Assembly: GCF_000282995.1 (NCBI RefSeq)
Contig: NZ_ALEE01000373.1
Coordinates: 1 to 10,271, forward strand
From: Melaminivora alkalimesophila
GTDB taxonomy: Bacteria; Pseudomonadota; Gammaproteobacteria; Burkholderiales; Burkholderiaceae_C
Direction of reading: 5' to 3'
Length of the DNA: 10,271 nucleotides
The translations under genes and the position numbers were made by a program. Positions 1 to 6,400 of the stretch are shown here, in pieces; within the stretch, counting starts at the first letter, position 1, and each line of letters starts with the position of its first letter. Under the pieces are notes generated by a model, which saw only the letters and a program-made list of their open reading frames with translations, was not told the DNA's origin and did no database searches.

Positions 1-174
1 GTATCGCCCGTCGCGCTGCAGCAGATCGGCGCGGTTGCAGCCCGCTGCCGCCACCTGCACCAGCACCTGGTCTGCCCGGGGCGCAAGCACCTCGCGGGCC
101 TGCACCCCGATCCCGGCGTCCGCGCCGAAGACCACGGCGAGGGCGGTCCTGTTGTCTCCACTGTTTTCTTTCAT
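1..174 (-). CDS. MDR-family NAD(P)H:quinone oxidoreductase, N-terminal fragment
   Basis: The gene runs off the left edge; 58 codons are visible, reading from an ATG at 174-172 on the minus strand. An in-frame TGA at 189-187 lies just upstream, so this ATG is the first possible start; the ribosome-binding site is weak (GGACAG about 6 bases before it). The visible protein has the beginning of a GroES-like domain. After a short variable lead, the segment VLVQVAAAGCNRADLLQRDG (about residues 37-56) matches the conserved V-x-A-x-G-V-N-R-A-D-x-L-Q-R-x-G pattern of the PIG3/zeta-crystallin-like quinone oxidoreductases of the medium-chain dehydrogenase/reductase superfamily, with Cys where Val is usual. 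Members are soluble NADPH-dependent reductases of quinones or enones. The cofactor domain is outside the window, so substrate cannot be judged. It is divergent from the tetR-type gene and may be that regulator's target. Confidence 0.8.
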   Translation of the reverse strand, partial: MKENSGDNRTALAVVFGADAGIGVQAREVLAPRADQVLVQVAAAGCNRADLLQRDGRY

Positions 175-288
175 TTCACTGTCCGTTCATCAAAACTGCG
201 CAATGGGCAATATCAGCGGGCGCCGGAAAATCGGCGCCGAATACACGCCGAGGCCATACGCCACTCATCCACTTATTCCTGCACATTC

Positions 289-320
289 GGAAATTCATCG
301 AATTTCCAGATCCTGGAAAT
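289..320. repeat. Two overlapping perfect inverted repeats
   Basis: Positions 289-307 read GGAAATTC-ATC-GAATTTCC, a perfect 8-bp inverted repeat with a 3-base spacer. Positions 302-320 read ATTTCCAG-ATC-CTGGAAAT, a second perfect 8-bp repeat with the same spacer. They share ATTTCC (302-307), so only one could fold at a time as a hairpin; as duplex DNA they could be tandem operators with centres 13 bp apart. A partial fourth arm (GTTTC, 325-329) follows. They lie 115-146 bp upstream of the minus-strand oxidoreductase start. No function is known to me. Confidence 0.6.
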
Positions 321-506
321 ACTAGTTTCTCGCCATGGCCTCATGGTGTAACCCACGCGACAAATCCAAACACTGGCCCCTATCCACGTTGCCAGAACAC
401 GGAGCTCCCAGGACACTCGCCTGATAACTCTGGCGCTCGCCGCACAACCTCCGGAAAGCGCTCCGCCACCTCCGCTGCAAGCAGAAGAAAAGCCCTTCAA
501 TCTTTT

Positions 507-524
507 ACCGATCGATCGATCGGT
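507..524. promoter_or_regulatory. Perfect 18-bp palindrome, probable TetR-family operator
   Basis: ACCGATCGATCGATCGGT is identical to its own reverse complement and is followed directly by a further CGGT (525-528), so ACCG/CGGT half-sites recur. It ends 61 bases before the GTG of the adjacent TetR-family gene. Palindromes with ACCG...CGGT ends are common operators of this family, and such repressors usually bind their own promoters. A possible -10 element, TATGAT (538-543), lies just downstream, so a bound dimer would cover the -35 region. That it is the operator of this regulator, and that it also controls the divergent oxidoreductase, is inference. Confidence 0.65.
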
Positions 525-537
525 CGGTGCCAGTGTA

Positions 538-543
538 TATGAT
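538..543 (+). promoter_or_regulatory. Possible -10 element of the tetR-type gene
   Basis: TATGAT differs from TATAAT at one position and sits in a locally AT-rich stretch 42 bases before the start codon at 586. No good -35 hexamer is present 16-18 bp upstream; that space is occupied by the palindrome at 507-524. The call rests on the hexamer and its location only. Confidence 0.35.
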
Positions 544-585
544 CCGGCAACGCCGGGCAACGGCCAACTGAAGAGGGAGCGACAC

Positions 586-1194
586 GTGCTGGACTGGAGA
601 GATTTTTCGACCGAAGACCTGGATGCCCCGCTGCGCGCGGCGCGACACCTGTTCGCCCGGCACGGCTACCACGGCACCTCGATCCGCGCCATCGCCGAAG
701 GGGCGGGGCTGTCGGTGCCGGGGCTCTACCACCACTACCCGTCCAAGCAGGTCATCCTGGAAAAGCTGGTGGGTCAGGCCATCGGGCAGATGCTGGCCCA
801 CACCCGCGCAGCCGATGCCGCCTCGGACGGCAGCGCCCTCAATCGCTTCGACCACGTGGTCGAGTGCCTGCTGCGCTTCCACCTGCAGCGGCGCGAGGAC
901 GCCTTCATCGCCAGCTCGGAAATGCGCAGCATGGACCCCGCCGTGCGCCGCGCACACGTCGCCCAGCGCGACGAGCAACAGGCGATGCTCCAGGACATCC
1001 TTGAGCAGGGCGCCACGGAAGGAGTGTTTCACTGCGCGCACCCGCGCGACGCGGCCCGGGCCATCGCGTCGCTTTGCGTCTCCGTCGCCAGCTGGTATGC
1101 ACCGGGCGGCAGCCTCTCTACGGACCAGGTGGTAGAGCGCTACCTGTCCTTTGCGCGCGGCATTGCCGGAGCCCCTCGCCCCTGCCGGGACTGA
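586..1194 (+). CDS. TetR/AcrR-family transcriptional regulator
   Basis: A 202-residue protein, typical length for TetR-family repressors. The start is GTG at 586, preceded by a good ribosome-binding site, AGAGGGAG (572-579). Residues about 14-60 form the N-terminal helix-turn-helix: the stretch RHLFARHGYHGTSIRAIAEG is followed by AGLSVPGLYHHYPSKQVILE, carrying the family hallmarks G-x-x-x-T-S-I-R-x-I-A, the recognition helix G-L-Y-H-H-Y and the S-K-x-x-L/I-L turn. The remaining 140 residues are the helical ligand-binding and dimer domain, which does not reveal the ligand. The gene is divergent from the oxidoreductase at the left edge and is probably autoregulated through the palindrome at 507-524. 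It is separated from ttrB by a 255-bp control region with its own promoter, so I do not infer a role in tetrathionate respiration. Other members of the family control fatty-acid/acyl-CoA catabolism or efflux. Confidence 0.93.
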   Translation: MLDWRDFSTEDLDAPLRAARHLFARHGYHGTSIRAIAEGAGLSVPGLYHHYPSKQVILEKLVGQAIGQMLAHTRAADAASDGSALNRFDHVVECLLRFHLQRREDAFIASSEMRSMDPAVRRAHVAQRDEQQAMLQDILEQGATEGVFHCAHPRDAARAIASLCVSVASWYAPGGSLSTDQVVERYLSFARGIAGAPRPCRD

Positions 1195-1195
1195 A

Positions 1196-1217
1196 CCCGG
1201 TCGCACCTCCCGACGGG
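1196..1217 (+). terminator. GC-rich hairpin after tetR-type gene, possible terminator
   Basis: Two bases after the stop codon, CCCGGTCG (1196-1203) can pair with CGACGGG (1211-1217) with one bulged G and a 7-base loop. A second hairpin, GGCGCG (1261-1266) with CGCGCC (1278-1283), with an inner GAG/CTC pairing, lies further on. Neither is followed by a clear T-run, so intrinsic termination is weakly supported, though either would help separate tetR transcription from the ttr promoter. Confidence 0.25.
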
Positions 1218-1294
1218 CCGAGGGACGGCACGCGCCCGGCCATCCCATGGCGCACCACACGGCGCGCAGAGGCGCTCCGCGCCAGTTGGCGATA

Positions 1295-1311
1295 TTTAAT
1301 ACTCCCTTAAT
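1295..1311 (+). promoter_or_regulatory. PmrA/QseB-type direct-repeat box upstream of ttrB
   Basis: TTTAAT-ACTCC-CTTAAT is a direct repeat with an 11-bp period, one helical turn. It fits the pattern YTTAAK-N5-YTTAAK described for PmrA-type response regulators of the OmpR family. The response regulator at 6629-7306 belongs to the same broad QseB/PmrA/TctD group, so this is a reasonable candidate binding site for it. The box centre (1303) is about 116 bp upstream of the predicted start of transcription. The link to this regulator is inference from the pattern match and synteny. Confidence 0.5.
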
Positions 1312-1322
1312 GTTCCAGAAAG

Positions 1323-1357
1323 AAAATGGAGGGTTTTCGTTATTTTGGTCGAGTTTT
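1323..1357. other. Helically phased A/T tracts (predicted curved DNA)
   Basis: Four short tracts fall at 1323-1326 (AAAA), 1334-1337, 1343-1346 and 1354-1357 (all TTTT). Their centres are 11, 9 and 11 bp apart, a mean of about 10.3 bp, close to one DNA turn. Tracts in phase with the helix usually give intrinsic curvature. The curved segment lies between the direct-repeat box and the FNR site, where bending could bring an upstream activator to the polymerase. The tracts are short, so the bend may be modest. Confidence 0.45.
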
Positions 1358-1371
1358 ATAAACCAGCGGAA

Positions 1372-1385
1372 TTGATCCTGATCAA
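1372..1385 (+). promoter_or_regulatory. FNR/Anr-family binding site
   Basis: TTGAT-CCTG-ATCAA is a perfect match to the FNR/Anr/Dnr consensus TTGAT-N4-ATCAA. Its centre, between 1378 and 1379, is about 41 bp upstream of the transcription start predicted from the -10 element at 1407-1412, which is the class II activator position. This predicts activation of ttrBCA when oxygen is low. In Salmonella the ttr operon is likewise dependent on FNR. A Dnr-type (nitric-oxide responsive) regulator would recognise the same sequence, so the exact family member cannot be told. Confidence 0.9.
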
Positions 1386-1406
1386 TACCTTCCGGGGCCG
1401 ATTCAC

Positions 1407-1412
1407 CATAAT
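1407..1412 (+). promoter_or_regulatory. -10 element of the ttrBCA promoter
   Basis: CATAAT matches five of six positions of TATAAT and is spaced from the FNR site exactly as in class II FNR-dependent promoters, where the activator replaces a good -35 element; none is seen. The predicted transcription start is near 1419, giving a leader of about 30 bases before the ttrB ATG. Confidence 0.7.
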
Positions 1413-1449
1413 CGAAGCCACTCGATCAATAAATACTCGGTAACCCCCA

Positions 1450-2247
1450 ATGCCTGAACAACAGACTCCCACGCGCCCTGAGACCGCGCCTGCGGTGCAG
1501 CAGACCAAGCGCAGCTTTCTGCAGGAACTGGTGGGCCTGGCCACCGCATTCGGGCTGACCGCCGCTTCCGGTCCGGCGACGGCGGTGAGCCTGCCCGGCA
1601 GCACGCAGCCGCCGCGCCGCCCCGGCATGGAAGGCAAGCGCTTCGGCATGCTGGTGGACATCCGCAAGTGCATCGGCTGCCAGGCCTGCACGGTGAGCTG
1701 CTCGGTGGAAAACCAGCCGCCCATCGGCCAGTTCCGCACCACGGTGCTGCAATACGAGATCGACAAGCCCGACGGCTCCATGCCCGCCATGGTCAGCCTG
1801 CCGCGGCTGTGCAACCACTGCGAGGAGCCGCCCTGCGTGCCCGTCTGCCCGGTACAGGCGACCTTCCAGCGCACCGACGGCATCGTGCTCGTGGACAACG
1901 AACGCTGCGTGGGCTGCGGCTATTGCGTACAGGCCTGCCCCTACGACGCGCGCTTCATCAACCACGAGACGCAGACAGCCGACAAATGCACCTTCTGCGA
2001 CCACCGGCTGGAAGTCGGGCTGCTGCCGGCCTGCGTGGAGAGCTGCGTGGGCGGCGCGCGCGTGATCGGGGACCTGAACGACCCGAACAGCGAGATCAAC
2101 CGCCGCATGGCCGCACACGAGGAGGGTGTGAAGGTGCTCAAGCCCGGCATGAAGACCGAGCCGCGCGTGTTCTACATCGGCCTGCCCGATGAATTCGTCA
2201 ACGGCGTCGATGGCCAGGCCAGCGTGCGCCTGGTGTCCGAGCACTGA
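1450..2247 (+). CDS. ttrB: Tetrathionate reductase subunit B (four-cluster ferredoxin-like)
   Basis: A 265-residue electron-transfer subunit, the usual size for TtrB. It should carry electrons from the membrane quinol-oxidising subunit to the molybdenum subunit on the periplasmic side. The N-terminus has a Tat-type signal, TKRSFLQ (about residues 18-24), then a hydrophobic stretch ending near ATA; it has Lys-Arg instead of Arg-Arg. The same one-arginine variant is established for Salmonella TtrB. The mature part has four cysteine groups: CIGCQACTVSC, CNHCEEPPC...C, CVGCGYCVQAC and CTFCDHR...CVESC, enough for four [4Fe-4S] clusters, as in the DmsB/NrfC/PsrB family. The ATG at 1450 is the only start that includes the export signal, but the bases before it (GGTAACCCCCA) hold no recognisable ribosome-binding site. 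It is first in the ttrB-ttrC-ttrA operon, the same gene order as in Salmonella. Confidence 0.93.
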   Translation: MPEQQTPTRPETAPAVQQTKRSFLQELVGLATAFGLTAASGPATAVSLPGSTQPPRRPGMEGKRFGMLVDIRKCIGCQACTVSCSVENQPPIGQFRTTVLQYEIDKPDGSMPAMVSLPRLCNHCEEPPCVPVCPVQATFQRTDGIVLVDNERCVGCGYCVQACPYDARFINHETQTADKCTFCDHRLEVGLLPACVESCVGGARVIGDLNDPNSEINRRMAAHEEGVKVLKPGMKTEPRVFYIGLPDEFVNGVDGQASVRLVSEH

Positions 2248-2273
2248 GCGCCCGCCGTCCCGAGGAGATCCCC

Positions 2274-3323
2274 ATGCAGATCATCGAACTGCTCACCCCG
2301 CACTACGAAGCGGCCTGGCTGCCCTGGGCCGTGCAGTACTTCTTCCTGGCAGGCGTCGCCACCGGCGCGGCGCTGCTGGTCTCGGCCTTCAGCTTCGGCG
2401 CCGAGGCCTCGCGCATGCGTCGCCTCCTGCCGGCCGCGGTGCTGACGCTGGCCGTCAGCAGCATCGCCGCGCCGGTCTCGCTGCTGGCCGACCTGCACCA
2501 GCCCGCTCGCTTCTGGCACTTCTACGCGCACTTCACACCCTGGTCGTGGATGTCCCTGGGCGCCCTGCTGCTGCCGGCCTTCGTGGCGCTCGCCCTTGCC
2601 ATGTGCGCCGCCTGGTGGCTGGGACGCATCGGCTGGATGCGCCTGCTGGCACCGGTCCTGGTGCTCTCGGCCCTGAGCATCACGCTCTACACGGGCGCCG
2701 AGATCATGGTGGTGCGTGCGCGGCCGCTGTGGAACACCATCTGGGTGCCGGTGAACCTGGCCCTGTCCGGCTGGCTGGCGACCGTGGGCGTGGCCTTCAT
2801 CCTGGAGCGCTTCCTGCCGGCGCACCAGCGGCCCGACGCCGCCGCGCTGCAGCTGCTGCGCAGCATCGGCCTGCTGCTCGCGGCAGCGATGGTGCTGGTG
2901 GCGCTGGTCTGGGCCGCGGCCGGAATGGCGGGCATCAACCCCTCGTTCGACGCGGCGCTGCGCCTGGCCGAGCTGTTCCCCGTGTGGCGCGCCGGGATGC
3001 TGGCCTCCGCGCTCTTCGGCGTGGCCGTGGTGGCCGCCCTGGTGCGCGGCAAGTGGCGCCTCGACCGCCGGGGCTACACCCTGGTGCTGGGCCTGGGCCT
3101 CTCGGCGTCGGCCTGGGCCTTCCGCTGGGCCCTGTTCATGAGCGTGCAGGGCGTGCCGAAGTACGGCTCGGGCCTGTACCTCTACCACATGCCGCTGGGC
3201 AGCGATGGGCTGATGGGCATGCTGGGCGTGCTGGGCCTGTTCATCGCCCTGGTGGCGGCCGCGAGCTGGGCGCTGGAGGCCTGGCCGGCGCGCCGGCAGG
3301 GTCTGCCCGCCGCCATGGCCTGA
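2274..3323 (+). CDS. ttrC: Tetrathionate reductase subunit C (NrfD/PsrC-like membrane subunit)
   Basis: A 349-residue integral membrane protein of the NrfD/PsrC family, expected to oxidise quinol in the cytoplasmic membrane and pass electrons to TtrB. It starts at ATG 2274 with a strong ribosome-binding site, AGGAG (2263-2267), 26 bases after the ttrB stop. Nine hydrophobic segments can be counted, beginning near residues 19, 51, 89, 123, 157, 196, 238, 267 and 302; nine is the number predicted for TtrC of Salmonella. The first segment has the small-residue pattern FFLAGVATGAALL typical of the family, and there is no haem or FeS motif. Conserved-looking charged or polar residues within helices (for example YTGAEIMV in helix 4) are candidates for the quinone site, which is inference. 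Assignment as TtrC rather than another NrfD-type protein depends on its position between ttrB and ttrA. Confidence 0.9.
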   Translation: MQIIELLTPHYEAAWLPWAVQYFFLAGVATGAALLVSAFSFGAEASRMRRLLPAAVLTLAVSSIAAPVSLLADLHQPARFWHFYAHFTPWSWMSLGALLLPAFVALALAMCAAWWLGRIGWMRLLAPVLVLSALSITLYTGAEIMVVRARPLWNTIWVPVNLALSGWLATVGVAFILERFLPAHQRPDAAALQLLRSIGLLLAAAMVLVALVWAAAGMAGINPSFDAALRLAELFPVWRAGMLASALFGVAVVAALVRGKWRLDRRGYTLVLGLGLSASAWAFRWALFMSVQGVPKYGSGLYLYHMPLGSDGLMGMLGVLGLFIALVAAASWALEAWPARRQGLPAAMA

Positions 3324-3375
3324 GCCTGCCCTTCGCCTGCGGAAGCCGCGCCCCCACAGCCAGAGAGAACACACC

Positions 3376-3483
3376 ATGAACGACAAGACCCCCACCTCCA
3401 CCCCCGAGGCCCAGCGCCCCGACGCCAGCCGCCGCCGCATGTTGCTGCGCGGTGGCGCGGTGGCGCGGTGGCCGGCGGCCTGA
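3376..3483 (+). pseudogene. ttrA: 5' fragment of ttrA encoding the Tat signal, out of frame with the rest
   Basis: An ATG at 3376 with a ribosome-binding site (AGAGAG, 3362-3367) lies 52 bases after ttrC, exactly where ttrA should begin. It reads MNDKTPTSTPEAQRPDASRR and continues RMLLRGGAVA, with a canonical twin-arginine stretch (S-R-R-R-M-L-L) at about residues 18-24, then runs into ARWPAA and a TGA at 3481-3483. The mature enzyme is encoded in another frame. The break lies in three tandem GCGGTGGC octamers (3449-3472). With two octamers the reading becomes RGGAVAGGLTAF and joins the main frame without a stop, giving a 1059-residue TtrA with an intact signal. I therefore read this as the true start of ttrA, disconnected by an 8-bp duplication, not as a separate small gene. 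Confidence 0.88.
3449..3472 (+). repeat. Three tandem copies of GCGGTGGC at the ttrA frameshift
   Basis: The octamer occupies 3449-3456, 3457-3464 and 3465-3472 without a mismatch. Eight is not a multiple of three, so each gain or loss changes the frame; the Tat signal and the mature protein are in frame with 2 or 5 copies but not 3 or 4. Perfect short tandem repeats at a 5' coding end are a classic substrate for replication slippage. With only three copies the array is short compared with known contingency loci. Confidence 0.9.
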
Positions 3484-6400
3484 CGGCCTTTGCCGCCGGC
3501 TACGGCGAAGTCGTCGCCCGCGGCGCCAAGGGCTTGGTGACCGGCAGCGCCGGCGTCGCCACCAAGAGCGCAACGCGCGGCAATTCGCTCACGCCCGAGT
3601 TCCGCATCGACCCTGTGACCGGCCAGCTCACGACCCAGCCCGGCCAGGTGGTCAGCCCCTCGAGCTGCCTGGGCTGCTGGACGCAGTGCGGCGTGCGCGT
3701 GCGCGTCGACACCGACAAGGGCGAGATCATCCGCATCGCCGGCAACCCCTACCATCCGCTGTCCACCACCAACGCCGTGCCCATGGCCATGCCGGTGCGC
3801 GAGGCCTACGCAATGCTGGGCGGCGACAGCGGCATCGAGGGCCGCGCCACGTCGTGCGCCCGCGGCTCGGCCATGCTGGAGCACCAGACCTCTCCCTACC
3901 GCGTGCTCACGCCGCTCAAGCGCGTCGGCCCGCGCGGCTCGGGCCAGTGGAAAAGCATCTCGCTGGAGCAGCTGGTCAAGGAAGTCTGCGAAGGCGGCGA
4001 CCTGTTCGGCGAGGGCCATGTGGACGGCCTGCGGGCGATTCGCGACGTGGAGACGCTGATCGACCCGGACAACCCCGAGTACGGCCCCAAGTCGAACCAG
4101 CTGGTCATCACCGATGCCTCCAACGAAGGCCGCACGCCGCTGATCCGCCGCTTTGCCGGCCCGTCGTTCGGCACGGTGAACTTCTCCAACCACGGCGCGT
4201 ATTGCGGCCAGACCTACCGGGTCGGCACGGCGGCGGCCCTGGGCAACATTCCCGGCATGCCGCACGGCAAGCCGGACTGGAAGAACTCGCGCTTCGGGCT
4301 GTTCCTGGGCACCGCCCCGGCGCAGGCCGGCAACCCGTTCCAGCGCATGGGACGCGAACTGGCCGAGGCGCGCTCGCGCGAGGACAACAGCTACCAGTAC
4401 GTGGTGGTCTCGCCCGTGCTGCCGACCTCGTCCAGCCACGCCGCCGGCAACAACAACCGCTGGCTGCCCGTCAAGCCCGCGACCGACCTGGCGCTGGCCA
4501 TGGGGCTGATCCGCTGGATCATCGACAACGAGCGCTACGACGCCCAATACCTGAGCCAACCCGGCCCGCAGGCCATGGCGGCGGCCGGCGAGGCGTCGTG
4601 GAGCAACGCGACGCACCTGCTCATCAACGACCCCAAGCACCCGCGCTACGGCCAGTTCCTGCGCGGCGCGGACATCGGCCTGCCCCTGCCCGAGCCGGTG
4701 GACGAGAAGACCCCGGTCGAGGACGTCTACGTGGTGCAGCTGGCGGACGGCACGCTCAGCGCCCACACGGTGGCGCAGCCCGCGCAGCTGATCGTGGAGC
4801 GCGAATTCACCCTGCCGCGCGCCGACGGAGCGACCGAGGACCCGGCTCCAGTGTCCGTGTGCACCTCGTTTGTCAAGCTGCGCGAGCACGCGCACCGCAT
4901 GACGCTCAAGGAGTACGCGGACATCTGCGGTGTGCCAGAGCAGGAAATCGCCGATCTGGCGCATGAATTCACCAGCCACGGCAAGCGCGCAGTGGCCAAC
5001 TCGCACGGCGGCACCATGAGCGGCGCGGGCTTCTACACGGCCTATGCCATCGCCATGCTCAACAACCTGGTCGGCAACCTGAACGTCAAGGGCGGCTGGG
5101 TGCTGGACGCCGGGCCCTTCGGCCCCTTCGGCCCCGGGCCGCGCTACAACTTCGCCACCTTCGAGGGCCAGGTCAAGCCCACCGGCGTGTCGCTGTCGCG
5201 CACGCGCTTCCCCTACGAGAAGACCAGCGAATTCAAGCGCAAGAAGGAGGCGGGCGAGAACCCCTACCCGGCGCGCGCCCCCTGGTACCCCGCGCCCGGC
5301 AACATGAGCAGCGAGATGGTGGCAGCCGGCCTCCTGGGCTACCCCTACCCCATCAAGGCGTGGATCAACCACATGTCGAACCCGGTGTATGCCATTGCCG
5401 GCTTCGAGCAGGCCGTCGTGCCCTCGATCAAGGATCCGAAGAAGCTGCCGCTGTTCATCTCGGTCGATCCCTTCATCAACGAGACCTCGGCGCTGGCCGA
5501 CTACATCGTGCCGGATACGGTGACCTACGAGAGCTGGGGCATCGGCGCGCCCTGGGCCGACGTGATCGCCAAGACCTCGACCGTGCGCTGGCCGGTGGTC
5601 GAGCCGGCCACGGCGCGCACGGCCGATGGCCGGCCCGTCAACTTCGAGGCCTTCCTGTTCGCCGTGGCCAAGGAGCTGCAGCTGCCGGGCTTCGGCAAGA
5701 ACGCCATGAGCACCAAGGACGGCGAGCCGCTCGACCTGGAAAGCGCCGAGGACTTCTACCTGCGCGGCATCTGCAACATCGCCTACCAGGCCGGCAAGCC
5801 CGTCCCCGAGGCGAGCGACGACGACATCGAGATCACCGGCCTCAAGCGCTGGATGCCCGAAGTGGAAAAACGCCTCAAGCCCGAGGAAGTGCGCCGCGCA
5901 GCCATGGTCATGAGCCGCGGCGGCCGCTTCGACACCATCGAGGACGCCTGGGTGGGCGAGCACATCAAGGCGGCACACAAGTTCCCGGTGCAGATCTGGC
6001 ACGAGGGCCTGGCGAAGATGCGCCACTCCATGACGGGCGAAGCCTACGTAGGCTGCCCAACCTGGTTCCCGACGCGCTTTGCCGACGGCTCCAGCATGCG
6101 CGACCACTATCCGGAATCGGAGTGGCCGCTCACCCTGAGTTCGTACAAGTCGAACCTCATGAGCTCCATGTCGATCGGCGTCAAGCGCCTGCGCCAGGTG
6201 CACCCGCACAACCCGGTCAGCCTGCACAAGGACGACGCGGCGCGCCTGGGCATCCGCAACGGCGACCGGATCGAGGTCACGACGCCCGGCGCCAGCGTGC
6301 AGGGCGTGGCCCTGGTGCGCAGCGGCATCGCCCCAGGCACGGTGGCGATCGAGTACGGCTATGGGCACAAGCAGCTGGGCGCGGTGGCGCACATCGTGGA

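Noticed and set aside
505..1260. A 251-codon minus-strand frame covering the tetR-type gene
   Set aside because: Opposes a clear TetR-family protein with a proper ribosome-binding site and shows no family resemblance.
1381..1393. IHF-like sequence (ATCAATACCTTC) overlapping the FNR site
   Set aside because: It fails the consensus at both outer positions and most of it is explained by the FNR half-site.
5118..5141. Repeated GGCCCCTTC-like units in ttrA (residues GPFGPFGPGPR)
   Set aside because: Small in-frame coding repeat that gives a Gly-Pro loop; no frame effect and no sign of a regulatory or mobile element.
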